From: Burhinus oedicnemus
Lineage: Eukaryota; Chordata; Aves; Charadriiformes; Burhinidae
Reading direction: 5' to 3'
DNA: 64,000 nt
Assembly (NCBI GenBank): GCA_008921705.1
Contig: VFFE01007645.1
Coordinates: 518,456 to 582,455, forward strand
This document shows positions 24,652 through 37,624 of this stretch, in pieces (position 1 is the stretch's first letter; every line of letters starts with the position of its first letter). A model generated the notes under the pieces. That model made no database searches. It saw nothing but the letters and a program-made list of their open reading frames with translations, and was not told where the DNA came from. The translations under genes and the position numbers were made by a program.

Positions 24652-26504
24652 GTGAGTAAAGGAGACAACTCCAGGCCTCCACGCAATTCCCACCAGGTCC
24701 TTGGCACTTCCAGCCTCTCACCCCAACCCCGAGACAAAATAAGCAGATATCATACCCAGGTTTGCACCAGACTCTGTATGAGCCTTATGGGTTTGCAATA
24801 TGACTCGAGTGCTTTGCACCCTGAAGATGTGAAACCAAGCCCTACTCCAAATATTATTCAGAGTTCAGTGATCCATATCCTCCTAAGAGCAATCACCAGC
24901 TTTCTGCTCCTGCCAGCATCTGCCCTGATGATGTCTCAATACAAAATTTCCTCCAAACAACAGTTGTTCAAATGGAAAAAAATCCAAGTAAAATAGAAAT
25001 CTTAAAATCCACCATATAAACTACTGATGAACTTTATGATCTAATCTTGAGCCAGTGGAAAAGAAGTAGGAAGGGAAGAGACAAGTTCAAAAGGCCAGAG
25101 GTAGAAGCAGTAACCTTTTAAGGGTTAGCTATCCAGATCCTAATTGAAATACATTTATAGAACTCCTGGAGAATATGTATTTTTTTAAATGTAATACACA
25201 AAAGAAAATGCTGGTGGCTTGTAAGCATGTGTAGAGTGTGAAAGATGAAAGACTTGGTGACACATCTATTCAACTGTCCAACAGTTCTGTCTGTCTGCAG
25301 AACGAGCCCTGATACAACACAGACATAAACGAGATTCAAAAATTGACAGCTGTGTCTACTCTTAAAATGAAAATACCAAAAGCAACCTGCATTCATAACT
25401 CAGCACCTCGTGGTGGCTCTACCCTCAAAACACATCCAGTTTCATTTATGCTTAGTGTGAACATTTCTGCCCATTTTTCATTTTACATAAACATCTGCCA
25501 GGTGATAAGGTGCGCTGGAACACGTGTTCTTGAATGTTTACATCCACAAACTATATGAACTTAATATATTGGTCTTGTTTTCCATCAGTCTTGACCTGGT
25601 TTACAGGGTTATAAATCAGAACAAATTAGATTTAGGTGGTAGTAAAACCAGGACAATTTCATTGGACATTAACTTTTAAAGCTTTTCCAGCTGACAATAG
25701 AGAAGAGTGCATGAGAACAGCTCTAGCTCTTGGACACCTGATACGACATTGTATAAACTTTCTGGATCTTTAAACTGCTACACAAGCACAAAAAGAATAA
25801 ATGAAATAAGATGGATATTTCAGTTCCACATGAGCTGACGTTCTGTTCCAAATACAGCTTAAATATCTCTGTGTAAAAACAGGCCACAGTCAAGCCATTC
25901 CTCAGATGAAGACACGTACTTGCGGCTTTCATTGACAAGTTGTGAGATTCTTTATTCCCATCTTGGTCACACATTTGGATGGTTTTAAAAGGTTGGCTCA
26001 TTATCAAGGTTGAGCATCCCTCCCATCTTATAAATACAGCATTTGCTGCAGTAAAATTTTCCAATTTGCAAAAAATAGCATAAATTCAAAAGAGAGAGCA
26101 AAACCTTTTATTAATGGAGTTAATGAAAAGCAATTATTCTTGTTAGCTGCTCCTGGGGAAAAAAGCATGGCAATGTTATTCTAATACTCATTTTTAGGAA
26201 TCAAAGATCCTTTTAGAAAATTGTATCAACTAAGTGTCAAGCTATGGATTGATAGCTCTGCCTCAATATTCCCAATTTCGACCATTTGCTGAAGTCTTTT
26301 CACCCAGATGTCGAGTATGTTCACAATATTGTCTTTGCGGTATGTCACATAACAGTTCCTGAACCTGCACCGCTGCTGAAATCCCCATAAAATGAAAGTA
26401 CGGCCTTAGAGGATCCAATGAAGACCGTGATGACCTAAAATATACATGGTGAAAAACAATTATTTGCGTGGTATCGTGGCTGAAACAGATAACATAGCAC
26501 ATTG
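24652..26504. other. Non-coding stretch, nothing identified
   Basis: Unique sequence becoming strongly AT-rich after about 24,960. No repeat family or RNA gene was recognised. Confidence 0.5.
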
Positions 26505-26605
26505 TGCAGACATGAAAACTAATTACTGAAAAAAATAAAGTGGTTTGCCCAAGGTCACACATAGAATTGATTGCTTGAGAGCTAGCCCAACACCTTAGGA
26601 AAGCC
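26505..26605 (-). mobile_element. MIR-like ancient SINE fragment
   Basis: The plus strand carries AAGTGGTTTGCCCAAGGTCA at about 26,538-26,557 followed by CACATAGAATTG, the reverse complement of the most conserved part of the MIR core (the TGTGTGACCTTGGGCAAGTC segment). Flanking bases fit the adjoining MIR positions more loosely. The copy is short and divergent, as expected of an insertion older than the bird radiation. The match is from memory of the consensus. Confidence 0.65.
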
Positions 26606-26891
26606 CCAGATGAGAAGAAATCAGCCAGTGTCTGCATACCCCAAAGATGTGATGAAGTGAGAACTCCCTGCAAAACACTATTTTCCTTGATTTCACGTTT
26701 TGCTGCAAAAACACATGGAAGGGCAGGGCAGGGCAGAGGCTTGGTTTGGTTTAGCTCAAACAAATCAAACCGGTGCATTTTGTGCCCTGTACACTCAGCT
26801 GCCTCCCTGGCTGCAAGGGCAAGGAACGAACAGGAGGCACTTGTGGCTGGAAAGCCGAGAGTGAAACAGGCAGAAATAGGGGGGAAGATTG

Positions 26892-27006
26892 TATTGTATT
26901 TTATTTTTATATTTTATTTTATTTTATTTTATTTTATTTTATTTTATTTTATTTTATTTTATTTTATTTTATGTTATGTTATGTTATTTTATTTTATTTT
27001 ATTTTA
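26892..27006 (+). repeat. (ATTTT)n microsatellite with an ATGTT variant block
   Basis: After an imperfect start, twelve perfect ATTTT units run from 26,911 to 26,970. Three ATGTT units follow (26,971-26,985), then four more ATTTT units (to 27,005). Frames reading through it give Phe/Tyr/Ile/Leu-rich repeats and are not proteins. A GGGCA triplet repeat lies about 180 bases upstream. Confidence 0.97.
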
Positions 27007-28840
27007 TGTGCCTGTGGCTTGGGAACGAGGCGTAAAAGCTGCTGAGAGAGAGGGTGGTGCAGCACAGGCTGAATGAGGAGACCAATATGGTAGAGGCCTT
27101 TAAAAGAGCCAGGACACAGGATTAGAGACCGAGAGGAACACAGAGAAATTTTATGATAGTAAAATCATGTACAGCATGAGGGAGGAGTAATGTTGAAACA
27201 CACCGCCACATTTTCTAGAGTTTATTTATTAAAAGTCATTTCTCAGAAATAGCCATCTGCCTCCACAGCAACTGCTCTTCTCCAGAGAACAAATGTGGTC
27301 TATTAGTTTTCCTTTATATGTCCTGCGCTGTGTAATACTGAGCAACACTTGAATCTAATTCTTCTGACACGCAGTTATGAAAAATGTCATTTTTAAACCT
27401 TAAAATATTTACGCAGCTAGTGAAACTTACGCAATTAAAGTCTGAATCAGATCATCGCCTATATGTGGTAGACAACAGCAGATTTGTTAAATTCAATCAG
27501 TTAAAATAAAAGGAGCAATAAAATCTCACCAGACAAGAGGAACCCATTTTTGTCTGCATCCAGCTGTTTGTTTATTTATGTGTTCATCTGCTTAATAAAT
27601 TTCCACCAGCCTTGCACGTTTTAATGATAATTTTGGAGAGGCAACTGGCGGGATTGGGATGGGGAGGACACAAGTTTTCTTCTCAGCCAGGAACGTGGTG
27701 TACTTAAGTCTCCATCGGCAGTAAATTCATTTACTTCTGTGGTAGCCTTGGTTATAGTAGTATTTGGCCTCCGAAATACCCTTTTTGGACTTGCGCACCC
27801 AGCTTAGCATCTTGAAAGCCACTGCAAGGAGCACAACATCACCATAAACCGGCTCAAGGAAAGCGAGTTGCGTCAACGGCCAGGTCAGTGACGTATTCGC
27901 TACAGAAACGGCTGCTGTGGGGTTTGTGTACCTGCTCAGGATGTTCAACTTCTTTCCTGCCAAACAGGTAGGAACCTGTTAGGTTCAGTAACTTTGGAGT
28001 TACCTAGTACAATGCCTTTAACGATCGGATTCTGTCCCACGAGTGAAGCTCATAACAAATTACGGGATCGATAATATTAGGAATCCTACTACTTATAACT
28101 AGTAATAGTTTGGCAAGCTGATTAATTTAGTTTTTCTCACTTTAATTCATCTCCACTGCCGGCATGAACCCCTATTACACACCAGTCATGGAAACAGACC
28201 TGAGTGCCGACTTGCGCCTACTCTTGTCGAACAATTTCTTTTCATTAGTGGGACGAAAGCACTCCGTGCATCCAGCGCTCCACTGTATGCTCTTTGAGTC
28301 TTCCGCTTAACCCTTTAACGTGATTAAAATAAACAAAGATCAATGCGGCCAGCATTCCTCAGAATGACAGAGACAAGCCTAATTGCTATTGAAACTTCAC
28401 AAAGGAAACAAAAAAGCTAAAACTTTTTTCCTTTTTTTTTAACTTGGGGGAAAAAAAGTCTAATTGATTGTGATTAGTAAAGCCAATACTTTGAGACGTT
28501 GTCTAGGTTACCAGATTTATTGTCCCTTTTCAGCAGTCCTGGCCATTACTTAACTATTGGATTAATTGTATGCAGAACAAATCATCTGCCATTTCATTTT
28601 CTGACTCATTAAGCAAGTATAGCAGATAACCATTACTGCCGTTTGGTGTAAGAAGATTTCAAAACTTACGCGCTGCTAATGATGCTAGAATTAGGAAAAG
28701 CAAATACCTCGCTGTGTGCAAAGGTCAGAGTAAGCACTAATGGAATACTTATCTGCCCAAAGAGTAAATTAAATCAATTTCCTGAGCCTTGTAAGAGGTA
28801 CAAAGCCGAGACAGGAGGCTGCAGGATGAAGAAATTGCAG
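27007..28840. other. AT-rich stretch, possibly containing conserved non-coding elements
   Basis: About 27,220-27,640 and 28,000-28,680 are unique AT-rich sequence with homeodomain-type TAAT cores and a TCF/LEF- or SOX-like AACAAAGATCAA segment near 28,332. They lack the look of decayed repeats. The pattern resembles conserved enhancers near developmental genes, but that is an impression only. The candidate terminal exon at 27,727-27,956 lies within. Confidence 0.25.
27727..27956 (-). other. Candidate terminal coding exon (unproven)
   Basis: On the minus strand a pyrimidine-rich stretch ending in TGTTTGGCAG is followed by about 75 open codons ending at a TGA (27,727-27,729). There is a stop just upstream in the same frame, so coding would have to begin by splicing. 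The predicted end is basic and tyrosine-rich (AKYYYNQGYHRSK) after a hydrophobic segment (VYGDVVLLAVAF). An AATAAA signal lies about 150 bases downstream (27,571-27,576). I know no family with this sequence. It may be a real last exon or chance. Confidence 0.17.
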
Positions 28841-28849
28841 TTCGTTTGC

Positions 28850-29330
28850 AGGTGGCTCTCGGTGACACCCTACGGAAGAGCCCTGCTAACGGCACAGCCC
28901 GGCAGAGCTGCCGCAAGGCTTGTCCTGAAGGGAAGGGTGCGCTTCGGGAGGAGCTGGTGCCAGCTGGGAACACGTCTGGATTTCGGGGGGACTGATGCCT
29001 AATGACAGGAAACAGGTTTTACTGAGAGAGACGCACGTGGCGTGCTTCGGAAGGACAAACAGGAGAGGAAGGGGCTCCTCTTGCCGGGACGGGCAGAGTT
29101 CGTGTCCCCGGCGTGAGGGTTTTTCTGGAGGCGTCTCAAGCTCCCTCGCCCGCAGCCGGCGCTCTCCCTCAAACCACATCTCTCGCCGGAGCACCCCAGG
29201 AGGTGCAACACCTTCCTCCGCTGCTCCGGCACGGCACAGCCCCACGACTTCTCTGGGAAGCATCACATCCAGCTCTGGTCACACGCTGCAGCGCCTCGCG
29301 CAGATACGGGGGGAATCAGGGGGAAAAAGC
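28850..29330. other. CpG-rich patch
   Basis: Roughly 35 CpGs occur in about 500 bases at moderate GC content, making this a weaker island than the one at 21 kb. Overlapping open frames on both strands (up to 132 codons) follow from composition. No first exon, TATA box or recognisable product is visible. Confidence 0.4.
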
Positions 29331-32300
29331 AGAGCGTGGAGTGAAGGAGACGGAAAATGGTTGTTTGTGTGCTAATAAAACTCTGGTTTCTTTGGAAGTA
29401 GGGTGTGGATCTGTGCACTTTGGGATGCAGAGCAAAAGACTAATTAAATTGCAGATGTGCCTTCTCCTCTCTCTTCCGAATTCCTCTCTCCTTTTTTTTT
29501 CTGGAGACTAAGCGCTTATACTGTTCTTTTTCAGGGAACTAATAATACTAACAGTAGCGATCAGTGACAGTTGCATACTGAATTCTCACTAATACCACTA
29601 AAAGTATCTTTTATTCTAATGCTGATCCCTATATATTTGCTGCAATCTGAACTTTAAAGCTGTGAATAATGTCAATCAAAGCATGTTAATTTCTCTTCAA
29701 CATTTAAATGACTGTTCTCAATATTAATCGCATTCTAGCCATCTTCTACGCTATTAAAAATATAAAATTTCTTTCCCCTCTCGTTCTTAAAATATTAAAA
29801 ACATGGAAACTTAAAGGGGACTGTCCTGGTGAAACCCGCTGTCACAGATTAAATGTTTTTAGGAGATGGGAAGAGGCAGGTAAGACTTTAGGGCGTCAGC
29901 ACAGAGCCCCCTAAGCCTCCCTGAGTTGGACAAAGCCTGCGCATGGGGGTGGTTCCCCCCGGGTTGAAATCTGGAAAAGGGTCGAGCAGACCTTAAGTGT
30001 TCAGTACGAAAAATCCAAGTCCCCCTGCAAATGATGGCCTGTAGCAAGGAAACCCACATTACGCTACGAAATCTTGGAGCATGGGAGGGACTCTTTCGGG
30101 TTGGGTATGGGAAAGAGAAGCTGGCACTCGGTCCCTTCGTGACTGTGCTGCCACCACGCCTCTGCCTGCCCGGTTTCAAAGCTCGGATGCCAACTGAGCG
30201 ATCTCCAGCGTCGCAGCGAGAGGAAAGCTGAAACACCGAGATCCTCTTCTTCTAAATGAATCTCGTTTCTTTTCTCCTCCCTGCCTGGAGTTGTCATTTC
30301 TGATGTAAAATTTCGGTGATTAAACAGCAGGGAGGCATGGGGCTTGTGTGGCATCAAGGTAACCCTAGGACTGAACAGATGAAGTCTTCGAAATGACTTA
30401 CTGTTGGCGGTGACTGCGTGTTCTGAGGACTCGCACAATGTTTGCGCCTTTTGGCTTAATCTTCTCCCTGATGAATGAGTTTTCGTAGATCCAGGACAAA
30501 CTCCTCATTTTTCTTGTCCTTTTAATAGAACTCTACCGTGCAGCTCCTCTGGAGCTGGCACCTTGTAGGGCTGTTTTGTCATTACCCAAGTTGCCGTAAT
30601 GTTCTCTTTTGAGTAAATGCTAAACTTTTTGTTTTCCCCCCTCCAATATACTTTTCTCCCATCATTCTGTGTAACTGGATTAGATAGGAAAGATGTCTCA
30701 GCTGTTTCCCAAGAGAAAGGATTGACTTATTGTGCTTAGGAATACAAATATTTCCTTGTTCTGCCAGCTTTCCTCACTTAAAAATTGGAAAACACTGAAC
30801 TTGAAAGTGTCCTATGCTTTGGAAAGAGAACATATTTTGGGGCTATCAAATACAGGTCAGGTAAACAGGTCATTATTACCTTCCCATTAATTTCCATTGC
30901 CAGAGGAAAAAAAAAAAACCAAAACAACTATCTGAAGACTGTCTGAAGGTCTCACAGCAAGTCTTCCCCCTTGCACAGCAGTCCAAACCTTTACAGCTTC
31001 ATCGCTTACTGTTTACAAGATATTCTATACTGAAAAAATCCCTAAAATTGCTGTTATTATTATTAATTTAATATTATATGCATATTTGTTTATAAAGTAC
31101 TCCTCTTCGCCTTAATGCCACAGGAAAGCTCATTCATCGCATCACAGCTGCTCACCCTTGCTTTGTTTGATGCTACCCAAAGTGTACCACGGAGGGCACC
31201 GTATTTCCTCAGATACCTCTCCTTTTTTATTTCACCTCATTTAACATACTAAGTACATGCTAGGATTGCAAAAAGAAGAATTGCCATACATTACCATCTG
31301 AATGCAAAGAGAACCCATTTAATGCTGCCTTAACTTTGGTATCCTAGTGCTTTGAATGCAACTGGGGTAAGCATTTTGCTTAACAATGGGATGCTATTAT
31401 TAAGAAAATAACAGTTAATGGCCATATCTTCTTGCTCTGAGAACTCTTAACTGCACTGAAACATGAGGCAAATCCACTATTTTGCTGTTCTAAATGAAAG
31501 CACCGCTATAGGTGAGATGTTTTGATTGTGCTGCCAAGCACTCTCCTTCACTCAGAATTTAACCTGCTCAAGTAATTTAACTGATACATAGCATTATCTT
31601 AGGCATTTTCTTATTATTTGCAGGCAATTATAGCTTATTATCTTACACATTTGCTAAACCTTCTATTTAACTCCCTGGTGTCGCGGGTCATTTGAATCGA
31701 CCTCACGAACACCTCGAGTTCCCAGTGACACATCTGTTCCCGGAATTACAGCGTCGCAGGGCCCAACTGGAGGCTGGAAATCAGACGGAACAGTCTAAAG
31801 TGGAGCGGACAGGCTGTTACGGGCCACACGGACTGGGGAGGTTCGCAAGTGCCCTGTCTGCAGGTGGGTGGGCGCCAGGTGCCCATCACCACGTGCTGTC
31901 ACAACCCCAGCTTTGCATTTCTACCATTATAATGATCCTGTGACAACTGCAAAATCTCCCAGGTGGCCAGAGGCTCGTAACCACACACGAGCACTCAGAA
32001 ATACATGAGAGCTTGTGCCTTGCTTGCTGCATTCATCGACCCTGGCATTTCCACACGACGGGGATACGTACACTGGGTTAGCACTCAGTGGAGCGGGGCA
32101 GAGGACTCCCAGTGCTCACTCTAAAAAGATTTGGCATTAAACAGGCCAAATGAGGCTTCTCAGCAGGGAACGAACATGGATTGTCTATCAATCTGTCATG
32201 GCAAAACCAAGCTCCGAGCAGAGGCATTAGTGCTCCTCTGGCCAAGGATGCACTGAGCCGCACGGGAAGTGGGCTGCAAGAAACGTGTTGAATAAAACGA

Positions 32301-35300
32301 CATGGGAGCAGCAAGAGAGGGGAGAGATGGAAATGAGAGCAGAGATGTTATTAAGGCAGACAACCGAGATAGCCTTGGAGCTACCAGCATATGTGTCAAA
32401 TAGCCGGCTGGTCAAAGAGTTTTAGTCGCTGTTCTCACAGTTCCTCATCGGCAGACCCTGACTAGTCACCGAATTAATTCCTTTCAACATCTCCTTGAGT
32501 TACTTTTAGAAATGCAACTTCGGTAGCTCTTCTTGTATCCACCTTATCAGATTTTTCCAAGGGGTTAAAATATATGGCCCCTGTATTTTATTTACAATCA
32601 TGTGGGATAAAGCTTCACAATCCTGACATAATAAGTGAAAAGAACTCTTTTGTATTTTAAACTACTTCCAATGCCATCTGGAGCATTTTAACACTAGATG
32701 ACTCTCTAGCAACCGGTACAAAACCCGAAGTGCTTATAAGAAAGATACATGGCTACAAGTTGGCCTATTAGCATTCAGTGGTTTATTTTACAACTTTTGA
32801 AGATACCAGGCTCTGATCTGCATGCAACTCCCAGTAATGTTAATGGGAATTATGTGAACATCCACAGTAGTTATATGGCCCTTAAACTCTTGGTACAACA
32901 ACTCTCATTGTCTACCACTCTAAATTTGCATAAGCAATTAATGTCTCATTAAGTCTCATTAGGAACTCATATGGTGTGAGGGAGGAAGGAGCATTAGTGC
33001 CTCTGTGGAAACTGTATTAGGTCACACATGAAAATGACTCTACTGGTTTCATTGTTTTGCATTTGTACGTGCAGAAAAAGGCAAAGTTGCAGGGACACAC
33101 GATTTGGCAGGGATCAGCGCGACCGCTGTGCAGTAAGGCAGATCTGCAATTGCAGAAGGTGTTTCCAGTTAGACACAAGACGTTCAGGCAACGATCAAAA
33201 AAAGCCCACTGAGCTCCCCCGACAGCAGAGCAAGCTCAAACCACGCGCTTTAATGTCTGCAACTGGTAAATCCCGTATTTAACTTCAAACAATTGAGTAG
33301 TCCCATTGAAGTCAATTAAAGTCCTGTACCTTGCTGGCCTGTAGCCATCATCCCTTCACACTTACAGAAATCAAAACCACTTAGGTTTGAGGTTGTTCTG
33401 TTACGTTCAATGAACCACCACGCTAAACCCGTAAGGATCTTCCATCCCAGAGCCCGAAAGCTCCTTCTGGTTACTCTGCAATGCTGGAAGCTCCCCAGAA
33501 ATCTGTAACTCCTGGTTCGCTGTTGAGGTGTTCATCCTCTGAACTCCTCACTGAAAAAGAAGCGGCGGCATGGGGGACAGTATTTTGATCATTTATATCT
33601 CTAAATGTACGCACTGGAGTTACAACAAATCGTGAGAGAAAGCAGTAACATTTGCAGGTACAGGAGTACCAAAGTTGACATCAGACCCTGTCTCAGACAA
33701 CAGATTTTTAAAAACTCCATACAAACTATACCTTCCCAGGAAGCCTGGTCGTTGCTGGAGGAGCTGTGCTTTTCACTGTGCTCTGTATTTAAATGAGATC
33801 TGAAAATTTCATTCAGAACACTCTGAACAGAGCACTGGCATATGAACACTGACATCTGAATATCAAAATCACCAACCTGTCCTACTGAAGCTTTCTGTGG
33901 AAAGCACAAGTCCTCTGCAGTACTCCCCGATGCTGAGAAGCCTTGGTGCAGTTGCTACATGGAGTGTTTTGAGGACCAGCAGCTGAAGGAGCATGTGAAT
34001 GACTGACACACTCAAGAGGGTCCACTTGAACAACGGTCAAGAGCTGGATGGAACCTCCTTGCTGAGCACACACTGAAAAAGCTTTATGTTGCCTGAGAGA
34101 ACCCATTTCCTTCCCAAGGAAATCTAACAGGATTCACACTCGGAAGTCAAAGAACATCCTAACTATTAACTGGAAGTATAACTAAACGTTCTTGGTATGT
34201 TCGTAAACCCGAAGTGTTCATAAACACCCGGCACTCTCAGCTCCCGGAACTCTTACTTGTACCTTCGGCGTCGTTTTGGGCTGCTTCAGCAAGTACAGCT
34301 GTACAGAGCAGCACATTTATTCCCAAAGGGAATTCAAAGGGAGTCCCAAAGGGATTCAGTAGCTCTAACCAGGCTGCGCTTTCATGCCTTACATTACTGA
34401 AATCCCTCCTGCTCCAGCCGGAACGTTATGGTACCTTCGGCTCAGCGGGGTCAGATGTCCCACCTGAGCGCCGGCCCCTCTCAGCCACGGAGCCCTGGGC
34501 CAAAGCTTACAGCTGGCACAGGAAAGGAAACGGCACAAAGTGCTCTAACTTCCCGTGGAAAAGGAGATGAAAGAATTAAAACAAGCAGTCCAAAAATTAA
34601 AACAAGTGCAGTCTAAAGCGGAGAGACGCCCGCAGTTAACCAGAAGAGCAGGCACGATGCTGAAATGTACCTCTCTCAAATGGAGAGAGTATTTTTTCTG
34701 GGTAAGCTGTTTGCTATGCAAGTACATGGAGTTAATCCAACGCTGATTTGTCAGGATATGGACCACGGCACCTGAAGAATACCCCTGGCAAAAATTTCAG
34801 ACCCAGCTACTCTGAACCGTACCTCTGATACCTCTCAAAGCTGCGGGAACTGGCGTTAGCTGGATTGCAGGAGGACATGAAATGAAGAAGACCTTAGCCT
34901 GGGAAACGGTGAAGGTCTGGAAAAAAAGACTGCTCCACAACAAACGGGAATGCAGGAGGATTGTGGGGATGAGGCAGATATGAGCAGAAAAAGTACAACA
35001 AAATACTGCCAACAATTCTTCATATAAAGCTTTCATTGGTTTGAAATCCTCTTTAGGTCTGCTGTTTAAATTAAACAATAGAGCCGTTTGTTGGAGGAAC
35101 CACTTTAGGGTCCCTGTATTCCCATTCTGAAGCTCATAAGACACTGCGAAGACTGGCAGGTGCTAATTACACAAATACAAGCATCCTTAGCTCTACGCAG
35201 ACAGAAATCTATGCGCTTGCTGATGCAGTCCTCAAAACAGTAGTTGTAAACGTAGATTTCCGAGTGCAACTTGGAAATCTGTGAAGGAATCAAGGTTTCT

Positions 35301-37113
35301 ATGAGAAACCGAATCTTTGCCCTGAGCCTGGACACAGCAATGTTGCCCACAAAACCAAACGAGAGTCCAAAGGAAGGAAAACACTGCTCCTTCTTCTATC
35401 ACCCTGCCCCTGTCCTTGGAAGGCAGCTGATACCTCACCTCTAAAGGACGACTCGGTAAGGCAAAAGATAATTGTCGGCAACGAGCAACGCAACCACAGG
35501 TTCTGGCTGTGGTCTCACAGGCATGGGATTCTTCTTTTGTTCTGTAATTATTTTTAACGTTATTTTCTACATTTTAGGGTCATTCAGATAACTACAAAGA
35601 ATTAGCAGCCAGAGCGGGTGTAACATGTCCCCTGGGGCTGATCAGAGCTGTTTCTCCAAAATGGTTTTATTTATTATTCTTTCTGGTTTCTATGAGTAAA
35701 ATCCATCTCTCTGAGATGGGAATTGATTGCTACCCTGTGGAAAAATTAATACTTCTAAGCTATGTTTCAAAACCATTTGAATCGGAGGCTTCTGAGTTTG
35801 ACCTGTTTGTATCTGCTAAAAATAGGGGTAGCTACCCACCCAAATGGCTGGAGGCTGAAGCTGGTGCCAGCATATTTTTCTCTTCAGACAATCACCAACT
35901 CCGAGTGCACCAGAAGTGAATTAAAAATACTGAAAATAAAGTCCCCTCTTTAATTGGGCTGAGGACTGAATTATGGCAATCTCTAAGTTGCTAGAGAGCT
36001 TACTAGACCATACTCTTACCTTCTGTCCAAGAAAGGTATCTCGGTTTTTAACAAAATTGTTTTAGTAACTAGAATTTCCAGACTTGGATCTAGAGAAAAC
36101 TGAACACCAGTGAAAGCTGGGCAACCGCTGAAGTTCACGCAGTTATACGGGCACGAAGGCACTGACCTCGCCGCAGTCATTGTGCAGGTCAGCCCAGGTG
36201 ACACTTGTGCCTTTGGAAGGCAAAAGGGCCGGAGCTGCCCCTCGCCGGGGCCGGCAGCGGGTTTGCCGGGGTCGCTCAGCACGTGCAGGGGGATGCGCTG
36301 AGTTTGAGGAACCGACCTGACAATAGCCAGAGTAAAGCAAGACAAGGAAGGCAGTTTTATTATTTAATATTGAAAGGTAGTATGTAATTAGTTAAGAACA
36401 GTGGTTATTTGCAAGTCTGGCTCTATCCCCTTCATGCCACAGATGTTTTGCTGTTTCGCTGAGTTCCTCTGTATTTCTCCCCGAATCTCAACAAACCCTA
36501 CGCTTACCCAACTGTTTTGACTGAAATGGAATTTAATCTATGTACGTTGGGGAGAGCTCTCCCAAGCAGAGTCCTGCTACGTCTTTGCACGTTATTGTAA
36601 AATAACCCATGTTCTCTGGGCAGAAATACTCTGCAGCGTGCCGTGAGCCTTCTGGTAGATGTGCGAAGGACTGTTTTGCTAGTAAATCAGGACAGATCCG
36701 ACATATTTTCTCTCCATATTCAGGATCAGAGTATCAGCATACTTAGCCTTAATTGTCTTTAAACACACTGCCGGGGAGAGAAAGCCAGCACCACCACAGA
36801 AGTTAGTGGAACAAAGTCACCCCCGATAATTAAGTGCACTGGCTTCAGCGGGGCCGAGCCGCTCCGGCTGTGAGCGATGCCAGCGTTCACCCAGCCCGCT
36901 GACTGCCCAGCTCCCCTTCCTTCTGCCGGAAAAACACGTGAAACACCAGCAGTGTTTGTCTCTACAGTTCTGTTCTGCCCTTCTGTAAGAATTGATGCAC
37001 TAATCAATATTTCCAGAATGGAACGCAGCGTTAAAAACGTACTTTTTATTAAACAGTTGTACCGCTAGTGGTGTTTTAAACGCAGATTTAAATGCTACAG
37101 ACAATCGGTTAAA
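29331..37113. other. Long non-coding stretch, nothing identified
   Basis: Unique sequence, AT-rich at about 30,450-31,680 and 32,480-33,000. A local imperfect duplication of a CCCAAAGGGA-type segment lies at about 34,321-34,357. No exon, RNA gene or dispersed repeat was recognised. The short frame at 34,555-34,746, which looks like a coiled coil, comes from an A-rich local duplication. Confidence 0.45.
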
Positions 37114-37149
37114 TTTTAGTAGTGAGTATGCTTTTAGTAGTGAGTATGC
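37114..37149 (+). repeat. Perfect 18-bp tandem duplication
   Basis: TTTTAGTAGTGAGTATGC occurs twice head to tail (37,114-37,131 and 37,132-37,149) without mismatch. Identity between the copies points to a recent slippage-type duplication. Confidence 0.97.
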
Positions 37150-37624
37150 TTTATTACGCTATAGGACTCACTTTGGACTTTGCAAGTAAAATTTTCTGTC
37201 ACCTTTTAATTAAGAGTCTTTCTGTAAGAGTGTAATTTATCTCCGGTTGAGGCAACAGACTACATGAACAGAGCCTGCCTCCATCTCAACGGATCAGCCC
37301 AAAGCACCAGTTGTTTTCTGTGAGGAATAAAAGCCTTTTGGGTTGGGGTTTTTTTCAGTTCTTAGTTGCAGTCCCCAGGCCAACACACACCATCATGTTG
37401 GCGTCCAGCAGAACAATCAAACGGATGGTTAATAACGATCATTTCTTCAGGATTTGATTTACTCAAGGGAACGATCAGAAAAAACATTTGCGAAATGGGG
37501 GCTAACAATTATATTCTCCAGCGTGGTTTTGAAAAGGGAACTAAAGGAAGAGGAATAGGCACAATACGGAGATACCGATGAACAGGATTGTACACAACCC
37601 CTAACCGTAAGGAAAACCCGTGGG
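37150..37624. other. Non-coding stretch, nothing identified
   Basis: Unique sequence with a G/T-rich low-complexity run near 37,339-37,357. No gene evidence. Confidence 0.5.

Noticed and set aside
26657..27076. Open frames of 90-139 codons with repeated Phe/Tyr/Leu/Ile units
   Set aside because: They are translations of the ATTTT microsatellite.
34555..34746. Short frame resembling a coiled coil (EMKELKQAVQKLKQ)
   Set aside because: The first codon is GTG, and the Lys/Gln pattern comes from an A-rich local duplication of an ATTAAAACAAG segment. There is no good splice acceptor.
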